The translations under genes and the position numbers were made by a program. From positions 1 to 24,743 of the forward strand of contig JAQWDG010000008.1 in the NCBI GenBank assembly GCA_028705545.1: 24,743 nucleotides of DNA, in the 5' to 3' direction. Under the pieces are notes generated by a model that was not told the DNA's origin, did no database searches, and saw only the letters and a list, made by a program, of their open reading frames with translations. Source of the DNA: Methanoregula sp. (lineage in GTDB: Archaea > Halobacteriota > Methanomicrobia > Methanomicrobiales > Methanospirillaceae). How positions within the stretch are numbered: position 1 is the first letter of the stretch; each line of letters opens with the position of its first letter. Shown here one piece after another: positions 1-8,509 of the stretch.

Positions 1-15
1 TTCCCCGCCCTTACC

Positions 16-23
16 CTTATAAA
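16..23 (+). promoter_or_regulatory. TATA box of the PIN-ATPase gene
   Basis: The octamer CTTATAAA sits about 90 bases before the start codon at 113 and resembles the archaeal box A recognised by TBP. With the usual spacing of about 25 bases, transcription would start near 44-48. That places the dyad at 48-70 at the extreme 5' end of the mRNA. This is seen as a motif only; no transcription start data exist here. Confidence 0.5.
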
Positions 24-47
24 CCCCAACGCCGTATAGTATTCCTA

Positions 48-70
48 TCAACGATCTGATCCATCGTTGA
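48..70 (+). repeat. Perfect 8-bp inverted repeat in the PIN-ATPase leader
   Basis: TCAACGAT (48-55) and ATCGTTGA (63-70) are exact reverse complements around a 7-base loop. It lies between the TATA box and the Shine-Dalgarno site GAGAGGAG (about 95-102). It could be a 5'-terminal mRNA hairpin or an operator. A terminator for an upstream gene is less likely because no T-run follows it. Confidence 0.45.
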
Positions 71-112
71 AGATGAATAAAAGAGCATACCATATGAGAG
101 GAGCAATATTTT

Positions 113-2086
113 ATGATACTGGTACCAGATACGAGCGTCCTTATTGACGGACGCATAACATCGATGATAAAGGCCGGTGAATACAAAGGAGCAACAATAA
201 TCGTCCCTGAAGCGGTCATTGCAGAACTCGAAGCCCAGGCAAACAACGGACGCGAAATAGGGTTCTCGGGTTTAAACGAATTACAGTCGCTCTGCAAGAT
301 GGCCGAGGAAAAAACGATAGAACTCAAATTCTCCGGTATCCGCCCTTCGCTCGAGCAGGTCAAGCTCGCAAGCGGCGGCGAGATCGATTCGATGATCAGG
401 GGAATCGCCATTGAAAATTCTGCACGGTTCATCACCAGCGACAACGTGCAGGCCGAGGTGGCACGGGCAAAAGGCCTCGATGTCATCTACTTAAAACCGC
501 AGATCACGGATTTTGTCCCGCTCGGGATCGACCAGTTCTTCGACGAGCACACCATCGCCGTCTACCTAAAGGAACGCGTAGCCCCGATGGCAAAGAAGGG
601 CTCCATCAACGATATGAAACTCGTAAAGATCCGCGACCAGCCGACAAGCGAATACGAGCTGCGGAACCTCGCACAGGAGATCCTCGAACGGGCAAAAAGG
701 GACCCTGATGGATTTATCGAAGTCGAGAAGCGGGGCGTCACGGTCGTCCAGATCGGCTCGATGCGCATAGCAATAGCACGGAGACCGTTCTCGGACGGCA
801 TGGAGATCACTGCGGTCCGCCCGATTGTGGACGTAACGCTCGACAACTATGCAAAATCCGATGTCATCAAAAAGAGGATCGTCTCCGAGAAACGGGGCAT
901 GATTATTGCCGGTTCGCCCGGTGCAGGAAAGACCACGCTCGCCCAGGGGATCGCAACCTTCCTTTCCGACAACGGGTTCGTGGTCAAGACCATGGAAGCT
1001 CCCCGCGAGCTCCAGGTGCCCGACCAGATCACGCAGTACACGATGCTCGACGGCAGCATGGCAAACACTGCCGACGTCCTCCTGCTCGTGCGCCCGGACT
1101 TCGTGATCTTCGACGAACTCCGGAAGAACGAGGACTTTTCAGTCTTCTCCGATATGCGCCTCGCCGGCCTCGGGATGGTCGGCGTGATCCATGCAAACAG
1201 CGTCCAGGACGCACTCCAGCGCTTCTCGGACCGGGTGGACTTCTCTGTCCTCTCGCAGGTGGTCAACACCATCGTATTCCTGGATAAGGGCGTCATCACG
1301 AAAATCTTCGATGTCGGTTTCACCATCAAGGTGCCCGAGGGCATGGCAAACGAGATGCACATCCGCCCCGTGACCACCGTCACCGATTCCGAGACCGGCA
1401 GCCTCGTGCTCGATATCTTCCGGTACGACGGCCAGACGATCGTCATGCCGGTCCTCGAAGGTGCCGTTGCACCCTCGGTCTCCACACCCTCACTCCGGGT
1501 CCCGCAGGTCACCAGTGTCGGCCAGCCGGTCTCGCCGGTCAACAAACCGGGCAGTTCGCTCGCGAACATCCCCGACGTAACCCCAAAGAAAGAGAGCGAC
1601 GACCGGCCCGGCTGGAAGCTCACGGAAAAAGAGATCCAGCGCGAGATCGGACGGTATACCGACGGCGAAGTGGACGTCCAGATGATCAGCGACACCAAAG
1701 CCGTAGTCTACATCGACGACAAGGATGTCCCTGCCGCAATCGGCAAGGGCGGCAAGAACGTCTCGGCAATCGTCAACAAGATCGGCATCGGCATCGACAT
1801 CAAGCCCCGGACCGACCTCGACCGGCAGCAGGCCCAGCCGCAGAAGCCGGAAGCGGAGTTCTCCGCCGGTACCGGGATCAAGATCCAGACCGACAAGAAG
1901 CAGCTCGTAATCATCGCCCCTGAACAGTCCGGCAAAATTGTCGATGTCTTTGCGGGCAAGGAATATCTCTTCACGGCAACGGTAAACGAAACAGGCGAGA
2001 TCAGCCTTGCAAAGAACTCGAGCATTGCGCAGGAGATGATCCGGCGCTACCAGAACAACGAGAACATCAAGCTGCGGCCGGTGTGA
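113..2086 (+). CDS. PIN domain / PilT-type ATPase / KH domain protein
   Basis: This 657-residue protein carries an N-terminal PIN nuclease domain (about 1-135) with acidic residues D6, E38 and a later SDN motif, the usual metal-binding pattern of PIN RNases. A central PilT/VirB11-like ATPase follows, with Walker A GSPGAGKTT at about 267-275 and Walker B FVIFDE at about 330-335. After a proline-rich linker (about 455-500) comes a KH-type RNA-binding region with GKGG at 544-547. The order matches the archaeal PINc/VapC-family ATPase widespread in methanogens, an intracellular protein presumed to act on RNA; its substrate is not known to me. The ATG at 113 follows a strong Shine-Dalgarno (GAGAGGAG). 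leuS begins 60 bases downstream on the same strand, so co-transcription is possible. The domain assignment is firm; the biological role is inference. Confidence 0.93.
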   Translation: MILVPDTSVLIDGRITSMIKAGEYKGATIIVPEAVIAELEAQANNGREIGFSGLNELQSLCKMAEEKTIELKFSGIRPSLEQVKLASGGEIDSMIRGIAIENSARFITSDNVQAEVARAKGLDVIYLKPQITDFVPLGIDQFFDEHTIAVYLKERVAPMAKKGSINDMKLVKIRDQPTSEYELRNLAQEILERAKRDPDGFIEVEKRGVTVVQIGSMRIAIARRPFSDGMEITAVRPIVDVTLDNYAKSDVIKKRIVSEKRGMIIAGSPGAGKTTLAQGIATFLSDNGFVVKTMEAPRELQVPDQITQYTMLDGSMANTADVLLLVRPDFVIFDELRKNEDFSVFSDMRLAGLGMVGVIHANSVQDALQRFSDRVDFSVLSQVVNTIVFLDKGVITKIFDVGFTIKVPEGMANEMHIRPVTTVTDSETGSLVLDIFRYDGQTIVMPVLEGAVAPSVSTPSLRVPQVTSVGQPVSPVNKPGSSLANIPDVTPKKESDDRPGWKLTEKEIQREIGRYTDGEVDVQMISDTKAVVYIDDKDVPAAIGKGGKNVSAIVNKIGIGIDIKPRTDLDRQQAQPQKPEAEFSAGTGIKIQTDKKQLVIIAPEQSGKIVDVFAGKEYLFTATVNETGEISLAKNSSIAQEMIRRYQNNENIKLRPV

Positions 2087-2146
2087 GCGTCCTTTAGAAT
2101 TATTACCATTGCGATACCCATTATATGAGGAGAAGGTGAAGGGATT

Positions 2147-4927
2147 TTGAGCGAATTCGATCTGGGAAAATTCGAGGAGGAAGCCCACGAACGATGGCTC
2201 CATGCGTTCGAGGCCAATCCTTCAGATAAGGAAAAATTCTACATCACCGTCGCGTTCCCGTACCCGAGCGGCGCCATGCACGTCGGCCACGGCCGTACCT
2301 ACATCGTCCCCGATGTGATTGCACGGTTCTGGCGGATGCGGGGCAGGCAGGTGCTCTTCCCGATGGCATTCCACGTCACGGGCGCACCGGTTGTCGGGAT
2401 CTCGAAGAGGATTGCGAGAAAAGACGAGAAGACGATCCGGCTCTACCGCGACCTGTACAAGGTCCCGCAGAACGTGCTTGAAGAGTTTACCGATCCGCTC
2501 ACCATCGTCAGGCATTTTGCCGCAGAATACCAGCGCGTGATGACCTCCTGCGGCCTTTCCATTGACTGGCGCAGGCGCTTTATCACGGTCGACCCGACCT
2601 ACAGCAAGTTTGTCGAGTGGCAGTGGAAGCACCTCTACGAGGCAGGCCATGTGATCAAAGGGGTTCACCCGGTCCGGTACTGTACGGTCGACGATAACCC
2701 GGTCGGCGACCACGACCTTCTCGAAGGGGACAAGGCAGAAGTGATCAAGTTCACGCTCGTCATGTTCCACTACGGCGATGCACTCATCCCCACCGCCACG
2801 CTCCGGCCCGAGACAATCCACGGGGTCACGAACCTCTGGGCCAACCCGAACGTCACCTACGTGAAGGCCATCGTGGATGGCAAGGCTTGGATCATCTCGA
2901 AAGATGCCGCTGAAAAACTCGTGCTCCAGGACCACACGGTCGAGATAAAAGAAGATGTCCCGGGAAAAGATCTCATCGACAATACCGTGAGCCACCCGCT
3001 CTGCGGCACCGTCCCGATCCTCCCCGCCGATTTCGTCGATCCCGACATGGCGACCGGTATGGTCATGAGCGTTCCCGCCCATGCACCGTTCGACTACATT
3101 GCACTCCGCGATCTCCAGCAGCAGGGCAAGTACACGCAGATCACCCCGGTTCCCCTGATCTCGGTCGAAGGATACGGTAAAGTCCCGGCGCAGGATGCGG
3201 TGGAACGGGCAGGGATCAAGCACCAGATGGACAGCCGGATGGATGCCCTTACGCAGGAGATCTATTCTGCGGAGTTCTCGAAGGGAAAACTCTTCGAGAA
3301 ATTCGGAGGAAAGCCGGTCAGGGTCGCCCGCGAAGAGATGGCGCAGGAGATGCTCGACAAGTACGGCTCGGTCATCATGTACGAGTTCGACCAGCGCCCG
3401 GTCATCTGTCGGTGCGGGAACAAGGTCAAGGTGAAGATCCTCCACGACCAGTGGTTCCTGAAGTACAGCGACCCGGCCTGGAAGGCTCAGGTGAGCGACC
3501 ACTTAAAGGACATGGCGCTCGTGCCTCCCGAGGTCCGGGCGGAGTTCGACCGGACGGTCGGCTGGCTCAAGGACTGGGCCTGTACCCGTCGTGTCGGGCT
3601 TGGCACCCGGTTCCCGTGGGATACGAAACAGCTCATCGAACCGCTCTCGGACTCGACCGTGTACATGTCGTACTACACCATCGCCCACAAGATCCGGGAG
3701 ATGGACCCGAAAGTCCTCACACCTGAAGTGTTCGACTACATCTTCCTTGGGAAAAAGTCCCCGGACTTACCAGAGAAGAAGAAGCTCGACGCAATGCGGG
3801 AGGAGTTCCTGTACTGGTACCCGTACGACTTCCGGTTCTCGGCAAAGGACCTTATCTCCAACCACCTCACCTTCCAGATCTTCCACCACGTGACGATCTT
3901 CCCGAAGGACAAACTCCCCAAGGGCATGGTGGTCTTTGGCATGGGACTCCTGAATGGCGCAAAGATGTCCTCCTCGAAGGGGAACGTCTACCTCCTGGAG
4001 GATGCGGTAAACGAATTCGGTGCCGATACCGTGCGTATGTTCCTCACGGGCAGCGCCGAGCCGTGGCAGGACTTTGACTGGAGAAACGAACTCGTACTCT
4101 CCACGAAAAAGCAGATCGAGCGGTTCTATGCGACCATCATGGAGCTCAAAGGAGTCAAAGGCGAACCGCAGGATATCGACCGCTGGCTCACCAGCCGGCT
4201 CCAGGAGCATGTCGCGAAGATGACGGCGGCCCTGGATAACTTCCAGACCCGGCAGGCGCTCCAGGAAGCATCGTTCGGGATCGAGACCGACCTCAAGTGG
4301 TACCGCCGCAGGCTGCCCGAAGGCTGTGCCGGCAGCAGCGGGCTTGCCACCCTCTGCTCGGTCTGGACCCGGCTCCTGTCGCCGTTCATCCCGTTCACTA
4401 CCGAGCACCTCTGGAGGGAGCTGGGTAATAAGGACCTCGTCTCCTTTGCCGAGTGGCCGGTCGCGGACAAGAAGCTGATCAACACGAAGATCGAGCTCTC
4501 CGAGGAACTCCTTGCCCGGACGGTCGAGGATGTCGAGTCGATCGAAAAGCTGATCCAGATCACCCCGAAGTCTATCACCATCGTGCTCGCCCCCGCGTGG
4601 AAGTACGAGGTCTTCAAAACGATCGCAAAGTCCAGCGACCGGAACACGGTGATAAAAGAGATCATGAAGAACGATGCGATGAAGAAGCGGGGGAAAGATG
4701 CGACCGATGCGGCAAAGCAGTGCACTACGCTCATCCACCGCCTGCCCCCGCAGATCGTGGAGCCGCTCGCAGAGGAGCCCTTAAACGAACGTGCGGTCTT
4801 TGAAGCCGCGAAAGCCTTCCTCGAACGCGAGTTCGGCGTCCCGGTCCACATCGTTGAAGCGGAATCGAGCGGCCATGCCAAGGGCGCAACCGCCCTGCCG
4901 TTCAAGCCGGCGATTGTGATCGAGTAA
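2147..4927 (+). CDS. leuS: Leucyl-tRNA synthetase (archaeal type)
   Basis: This class I aminoacyl-tRNA synthetase charges tRNA-Leu with leucine in the cytoplasm. The 926-residue length fits archaeal LeuRS. The HIGH signature appears as HVGH at residues 45-48, and the KMSKS loop as KMSSSK at about 606-611. The inserted CP1 editing domain contains TLRPET from about residue 218, the threonine-rich element used for hydrolysis of mischarged tRNA. A C-terminal anticodon-binding helical region follows. The start is a TTG at 2147, supported by the Shine-Dalgarno stretch GAGGAGAAGGTGA just upstream and by the N-terminus SEFDLGKFEEEAHERW. The upstream neighbour is the PIN-ATPase gene, 60 bases away. 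A T-rich terminator follows the stop codon directly. Confidence 0.97.
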   Translation: MSEFDLGKFEEEAHERWLHAFEANPSDKEKFYITVAFPYPSGAMHVGHGRTYIVPDVIARFWRMRGRQVLFPMAFHVTGAPVVGISKRIARKDEKTIRLYRDLYKVPQNVLEEFTDPLTIVRHFAAEYQRVMTSCGLSIDWRRRFITVDPTYSKFVEWQWKHLYEAGHVIKGVHPVRYCTVDDNPVGDHDLLEGDKAEVIKFTLVMFHYGDALIPTATLRPETIHGVTNLWANPNVTYVKAIVDGKAWIISKDAAEKLVLQDHTVEIKEDVPGKDLIDNTVSHPLCGTVPILPADFVDPDMATGMVMSVPAHAPFDYIALRDLQQQGKYTQITPVPLISVEGYGKVPAQDAVERAGIKHQMDSRMDALTQEIYSAEFSKGKLFEKFGGKPVRVAREEMAQEMLDKYGSVIMYEFDQRPVICRCGNKVKVKILHDQWFLKYSDPAWKAQVSDHLKDMALVPPEVRAEFDRTVGWLKDWACTRRVGLGTRFPWDTKQLIEPLSDSTVYMSYYTIAHKIREMDPKVLTPEVFDYIFLGKKSPDLPEKKKLDAMREEFLYWYPYDFRFSAKDLISNHLTFQIFHHVTIFPKDKLPKGMVVFGMGLLNGAKMSSSKGNVYLLEDAVNEFGADTVRMFLTGSAEPWQDFDWRNELVLSTKKQIERFYATIMELKGVKGEPQDIDRWLTSRLQEHVAKMTAALDNFQTRQALQEASFGIETDLKWYRRRLPEGCAGSSGLATLCSVWTRLLSPFIPFTTEHLWRELGNKDLVSFAEWPVADKKLINTKIELSEELLARTVEDVESIEKLIQITPKSITIVLAPAWKYEVFKTIAKSSDRNTVIKEIMKNDAMKKRGKDATDAAKQCTTLIHRLPPQIVEPLAEEPLNERAVFEAAKAFLEREFGVPVHIVEAESSGHAKGATALPFKPAIVIE

Positions 4928-4945
4928 ATTTTTCTTTTTTTATTT
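4928..4945 (+). terminator. T-rich terminator after leuS
   Basis: Immediately after the leuS stop there are two T-runs separated by one C, with no clear stem. Oligo-T tracts on the non-template strand are the usual archaeal termination signal. The remaining spacer up to 5171 holds the nested dyad at 5096-5131 and no gene that I can support. Confidence 0.6.
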
Positions 4946-5095
4946 ACCTCCATTTTAAACAGTCCCGCTCTGGTCACCTGTACGCTCTTCCACAAATTTC
5001 CTTTTGCATGGCGGGTCTGGTTTGCATATTCCTATTTAATCGTACATCCATTTTTTTCCCGTCAGACCGGGGCTGTTGCCTTTCAAAAGACCCGG

Positions 5096-5131
5096 CTGCA
5101 CGGGATAGTACTGCCGGCAGCAGCCGTGCAG
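5096..5131 (+). repeat. Nested dyad in the leader of the lipoprotein pair
   Basis: An outer inverted repeat, CTGCACGG (5096-5103) with CCGTGCAG (5124-5131), encloses the perfect 10-bp palindrome CTGCCGGCAG (5111-5120). A smaller CCCG/CGGG dyad lies just downstream, next to the probable ribosome binding site. The position, 40-75 bases before the start codon at 5172, suggests either a structured 5' untranslated region or an operator. Confidence 0.4.
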
Positions 5132-5171
5132 GATTATACTAGTGCCCGTTTCCTTTCGGGAGACACTTACC

Positions 5172-5822
5172 ATGAAAGAGAAATACTGGTATCTTGTTGC
5201 GATTGCAGTTCTGCTGCTCGCTGTTGTATGTGCGGGATGCTCCTCGTCAAAATCCGGGGATGCAGGAAAAACGTCGTCGGTTAATACCGGCACCTCGTCT
5301 TCCGTAGACGTTACTGCGGCTGCTTCCCCGGCAAATTCATGTCCGGCGACAACCGCTGCCACCTCGTGGACCGGCAAATGGGCCAGCTGGTCCAACAATG
5401 ACGAATGTTTTGACGGGAGACAATACTTCTACCCGCCGACAGAAGATAACCCTGAGCCCTGGGCCGGGCAGTATGCAGGGCAGGAAGAATTTCCGGTTAC
5501 CTTTACCCAGACCGGGTGTGACGTAACCGGGTCGATTACCGTGGGCCAGAACGGCACTGAGGTGGCGCCATACGGATGCCCGGTTTCACTAACAGGAAAG
5601 GTCGACAGTACTGGGGCAGTCTCGGGGACCTGGAAAGCCTATTGCGATATTGCATTCTACGGAACGGAAAAATCCCTGGATTCCGGGACATTCAGTCTCA
5701 ACATGGAACCCGGTGGCTCTACGTTCATCGGCATGTTCGGGACAAGCGATACCGATGTGACAACGTATAAAACCACCTCATGCCCTTCCGCGAACAGCAA
5801 CTGGGCAGGAAAGAGGGCATAA
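5172..5822 (+). CDS. Secreted lipoprotein, function unknown
   Basis: The 216-residue product starts with a typical signal: charged residues K2-K4, a hydrophobic stretch at about 8-19, then a lipobox ending CAGC with the lipidation cysteine at 23. This predicts a lipid-anchored protein on the outside of the membrane. A Ser/Thr/Ala linker (about 24-60) leads to a folded region rich in Trp, Gly, Thr and paired cysteines, with beta-strand-like motifs such as FTQTGCDVTGSI and GTWKAYCD that recall small beta-barrel surface proteins. I do not recognise a named family. I chose the ATG at 5172 over an upstream in-frame GTG at 5142 because the signal peptide begins there and CGGGAGA lies upstream. A second lipoprotein follows 26 bases later, probably in the same transcript. 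Confidence 0.8.
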   Translation: MKEKYWYLVAIAVLLLAVVCAGCSSSKSGDAGKTSSVNTGTSSSVDVTAAASPANSCPATTAATSWTGKWASWSNNDECFDGRQYFYPPTEDNPEPWAGQYAGQEEFPVTFTQTGCDVTGSITVGQNGTEVAPYGCPVSLTGKVDSTGAVSGTWKAYCDIAFYGTEKSLDSGTFSLNMEPGGSTFIGMFGTSDTDVTTYKTTSCPSANSNWAGKRA

Positions 5823-5848
5823 AAAAATCCGGGTAAGGTGAGACAACC

Positions 5849-6553
5849 ATGAAAGCCGTGTATCTTGGCATGGGTCTTGTGATCCTTATGGTCTTTTGTG
5901 TGGCCTGTTCGGGCTGTACCTCCCAATCCACGACGGCCCAGACGGGAACTTCCGTGCAGGGAACACAATCTGCAACGACCGTTGCAGCAACCGGAACTGC
6001 GGCTGCTGCTTCCCCGGCCCTGAAGGTGGGTTCCGTCACGAGCTCGACCTCAGTTTTTGGGACAAACTACCAGTGGATGGAATACCGGATGACGACCAGT
6101 GCAGAGGGGACGGAGATGACTACCACGACAAAAACCGAGCGTTCCACGGGAGACTATAAGGGAACACCAGCAGTCCATCTCAAAGTGACCATGACTTCAT
6201 CCGGCGGGGTAAACAGCGTTTATGATGTCTACTATGATACCGCGATGAAGAATGTTCTTGGCGGTTCGATGACCGTAACCGTAAACGGTCAGACCATCAC
6301 GCAGGATGTGCCTGCATCGCAGCTCCAGGACCAGCAGGGTGCAGATTTCAACGGAGAGTTCGCCCTTACCTATGACGGGACAGAGGCGGTTACCGTACCT
6401 GCCGGGACATATCCGGCTGCAAACAAGTACACCGCGACGGTAAACAATGCCGGTGTGACGTACTGGTCGGTGCCCGGGATCCCGGTACCGGTAAAATGGA
6501 CCTCCGGTTCATCTGAGGGTTCGAGTACTGCCGAACTGGTGGGCTGGGGATAA
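5849..6553 (+). CDS. Secreted lipoprotein, function unknown
   Basis: This 234-residue protein has a short signal peptide and a lipobox ACSGC with the lipidation cysteine at residue 23, the same position as in its upstream neighbour. A Thr/Ala/Gly-rich linker (about 24-60) is followed by an extracytoplasmic domain that looks all-beta, with motifs such as YQWMEYRM and a late segment VPAGTYPAANKY...YWSVPGIPVPVKW. That late part loosely resembles DUF3108-type periplasmic domains, but I would not assign it. The start ATG at 5849 has GGTGAG as ribosome binding site. It is probably co-transcribed with the lipoprotein at 5172. The mature domains are not obviously homologous, so the pair is not a simple duplication. 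Confidence 0.82.
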   Translation: MKAVYLGMGLVILMVFCVACSGCTSQSTTAQTGTSVQGTQSATTVAATGTAAAASPALKVGSVTSSTSVFGTNYQWMEYRMTTSAEGTEMTTTTKTERSTGDYKGTPAVHLKVTMTSSGGVNSVYDVYYDTAMKNVLGGSMTVTVNGQTITQDVPASQLQDQQGADFNGEFALTYDGTEAVTVPAGTYPAANKYTATVNNAGVTYWSVPGIPVPVKWTSGSSEGSSTAELVGWG

Positions 6554-6559
6554 CGGTAA

Positions 6560-6568
6560 TTTTTTTTT
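6560..6568 (+). terminator. T9 terminator after the lipoprotein pair
   Basis: Nine consecutive T begin six bases after the stop codon of the second lipoprotein, an archaeal-style oligo-T terminator on the + strand. Confidence 0.6.
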
Positions 6569-6617
6569 CGATACGACCTTTTTGGATTACCATATTCCGA
6601 TTCGCCAAAGCACAGTC

Positions 6618-6631
6618 TTTTTTTTAAAAAA
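6618..6631. terminator. T8-A6 bidirectional terminator candidate
   Basis: Eight T followed directly by six A give an oligo-T tract on both strands in the gap between two convergent genes. It could end read-through from the lipoproteins and transcription of the minus-strand PAS regulator. Confidence 0.5.
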
Positions 6632-6709
6632 CAGACAACAGGGTCACGGGAATGATGCACAGCCCGCTGTTTTGCCCATCGGGATTGTTCGGGGTTTGTG
6701 CAAAAACGT

Positions 6710-8266
6710 TCAGGATACATGGAGAGGCTGCTCACCGGATACAGCGGATTCCTGAACGGAGGATGCCGTTTGTATCATGTTTCGCCGGCTCTGCAAACAA
6801 AGGGCAGCCTGCCGGAGATATGCCTCGATGAGATCGAGCCGGGCGATGGTATCGCCTTTGCGGAGAAAGATAATAACGACACCCAGCGGAACCTCCCGCA
6901 CAATTAATCCCATGAGATAGATATTCCCGGTATTGAGGGACATCTCTATCCTGTCGGCCACGGTCTTTGAGAGCATCCGGGCAAAGATATAATGAAAATT
7001 GCCGGGAATTTTTGTGAGATGCCGGCTCATCAGCGCATGCGTTGCGACCGTCATGACAAAGTTTTCCGGCGGATCGACAATACATCCGACAGGATCCTGC
7101 CCGGAAATATGGGAAAAGATCTCACGGTCCTTATCTCCGAGAAAGCACCGGACAGTGACAGTCAGGGTCGGGACGTGAAACGAGTTCACGAGAACGACCG
7201 CATCCGGGAGAATCTCACGAACACCCCGTCCGATAACCTCATAAATATCGGCATCTTCGGGAAGTTCGGCAAATTCATACGCCTTGACCGAAAGGAAACT
7301 TATATCCGCGATATACCGGTCGATTCCTGCAAGCTCCCTTTGTATATCGGTTGTATCTTTTCCAATACCCAGATATTCGCCGGGCTGCCCGTCATGTTCA
7401 AACAACGCGACATAGATCCACCGGTTCCAGCGCACATCGCCGGATGGTCCAATGACACGGAATTCCAGGGACTTGGCCGGGCATGCAGGAGTAAGGTTAC
7501 GCCAGCTCATCCTTACCGGAGCCTGATCGTCTTTATGGACGCAGGACAGAACGGAGTTCCCCGGTATGCCCGCTGGATCTTTTCGCACATACTGGCAGTA
7601 TGCCGGATTTGCACTGATCAGCGTTCCGTCGGGATGGAACCGGACAATAAATTCGCCGGAATCTTCGACAAGGCCATGGAAGGGGATTCTGACCGGTTCC
7701 TCAGGAAGATTGCGCTTTGGGGCGGGTAGACCCTTAAAGAGGACGAGATAACCGCCGCTCCTGTTATCAAGGACAACAGGGATCTCTATTACCTGCACGT
7801 GGCAAAGGGAGGATTTTCCCGGGACAACAACTGCTACCCTGTCCACACCTGCCATGCTGCTGCTGTCGGGGGCCCGGGGGTGGGGGAGTGCGGCAAGGAG
7901 GGGATTTCCAATGTCCCATGGTTTTTTGCCGATAATGGTTTCTTTTTGGACGTTAAGGAGCGAGAGCATCTTTCTGTTGATCCGGAGAATCTGGAGTTCG
8001 TCATCAAGGATCATCATGCATTCCGGAAGCTCTTCAAAGATCGAAGAGAACGGTACCCGGGGCAGCAGCCGGTATACCTTGGCTGTCCCGGCACATTTCA
8101 TTCTTACCTGACCGGATATATGCAGCAGATCGAGATACTTGGCGACAAGGTTCCGGTTCATCTTTAATTTGGATGCAAGAGCAGAGATGGTTCGCCCTTC
8201 GGGATGCCACATCAGCTCCTTTTTGATGAGATCAACCCTCTCCTGGTCCAAAACACCGGGTTCCAT
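6710..8266 (-). CDS. Winged-helix / PAS / PAS / GAF-like sensor-regulator
   Basis: The 518-residue soluble protein begins with a helix-turn-helix domain (about 5-68) containing TISALASKLKMNRNLVAKYL, typical of winged-helix DNA-binding domains. A first PAS domain spans about 73-180 and a second about 197-315; the latter ends in the PAC-like segment YLGIGKDTTDIQREL. The last 190 residues look like a GAF-like sensory domain. No histidine kinase core, receiver or transmembrane helix is visible, so this is best read as a one-component transcription regulator that senses a small ligand or redox state in the cytoplasm. The ligand cannot be told from sequence. The start ATG at 8266 opens the HTH domain. 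A dyad at 8310-8328 is a candidate operator. It is convergent with the lipoprotein pair. Confidence 0.85.
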   Translation of the reverse strand: MEPGVLDQERVDLIKKELMWHPEGRTISALASKLKMNRNLVAKYLDLLHISGQVRMKCAGTAKVYRLLPRVPFSSIFEELPECMMILDDELQILRINRKMLSLLNVQKETIIGKKPWDIGNPLLAALPHPRAPDSSSMAGVDRVAVVVPGKSSLCHVQVIEIPVVLDNRSGGYLVLFKGLPAPKRNLPEEPVRIPFHGLVEDSGEFIVRFHPDGTLISANPAYCQYVRKDPAGIPGNSVLSCVHKDDQAPVRMSWRNLTPACPAKSLEFRVIGPSGDVRWNRWIYVALFEHDGQPGEYLGIGKDTTDIQRELAGIDRYIADISFLSVKAYEFAELPEDADIYEVIGRGVREILPDAVVLVNSFHVPTLTVTVRCFLGDKDREIFSHISGQDPVGCIVDPPENFVMTVATHALMSRHLTKIPGNFHYIFARMLSKTVADRIEMSLNTGNIYLMGLIVREVPLGVVIIFLRKGDTIARLDLIEAYLRQAALCLQSRRNMIQTASSVQESAVSGEQPLHVS

Positions 8267-8309
8267 AATCTGCGTAGAATTTTTTTTTCAAATGGTTAAG
8301 GATTGTGAA

Positions 8310-8328
8310 ATTATCATCCGACGATAAT
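8310..8328. promoter_or_regulatory. Operator candidate upstream of the PAS regulator
   Basis: ATTATCAT and ACGATAAT, separated by CCG, form an 8-bp inverted repeat with one mismatch, centred about 53 bases upstream of the regulator's start codon. The size and symmetry suit a dimeric winged-helix protein. The rest of the 8267-8509 spacer shows a T9 run at about 8280-8288 and no gene. Confidence 0.4.
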
Positions 8329-8509
8329 AAGAACAGGATTTGAAGTATTTACGTCAGGATCCGGAAGACGGGAAAAACATGCCGGCATTTGCAGGGATCG
8401 CGAGGGTTTACCCTTCACCCGGCCACGTCTTGCGTAAACTGCTCTTTTGAGTACCATCGCAGATACCGTCAGGTCGGGTTCCAGGTTCGATCCCGATATC
8501 CCTTAAAAC

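Noticed and set aside
6992..7729. 245-codon plus-strand open frame opposite the PAS regulator
   Set aside because: The minus-strand frame encodes recognisable HTH and PAS domains; the plus frame shows no domain and no ribosome site.
8465..8500. GGTTCGATCCC resembling a tRNA T-loop, possibly a tRNA remnant or att site
   Set aside because: The flanking bases form only two of five T-stem pairs and no acceptor or anticodon arm can be found; probably chance.
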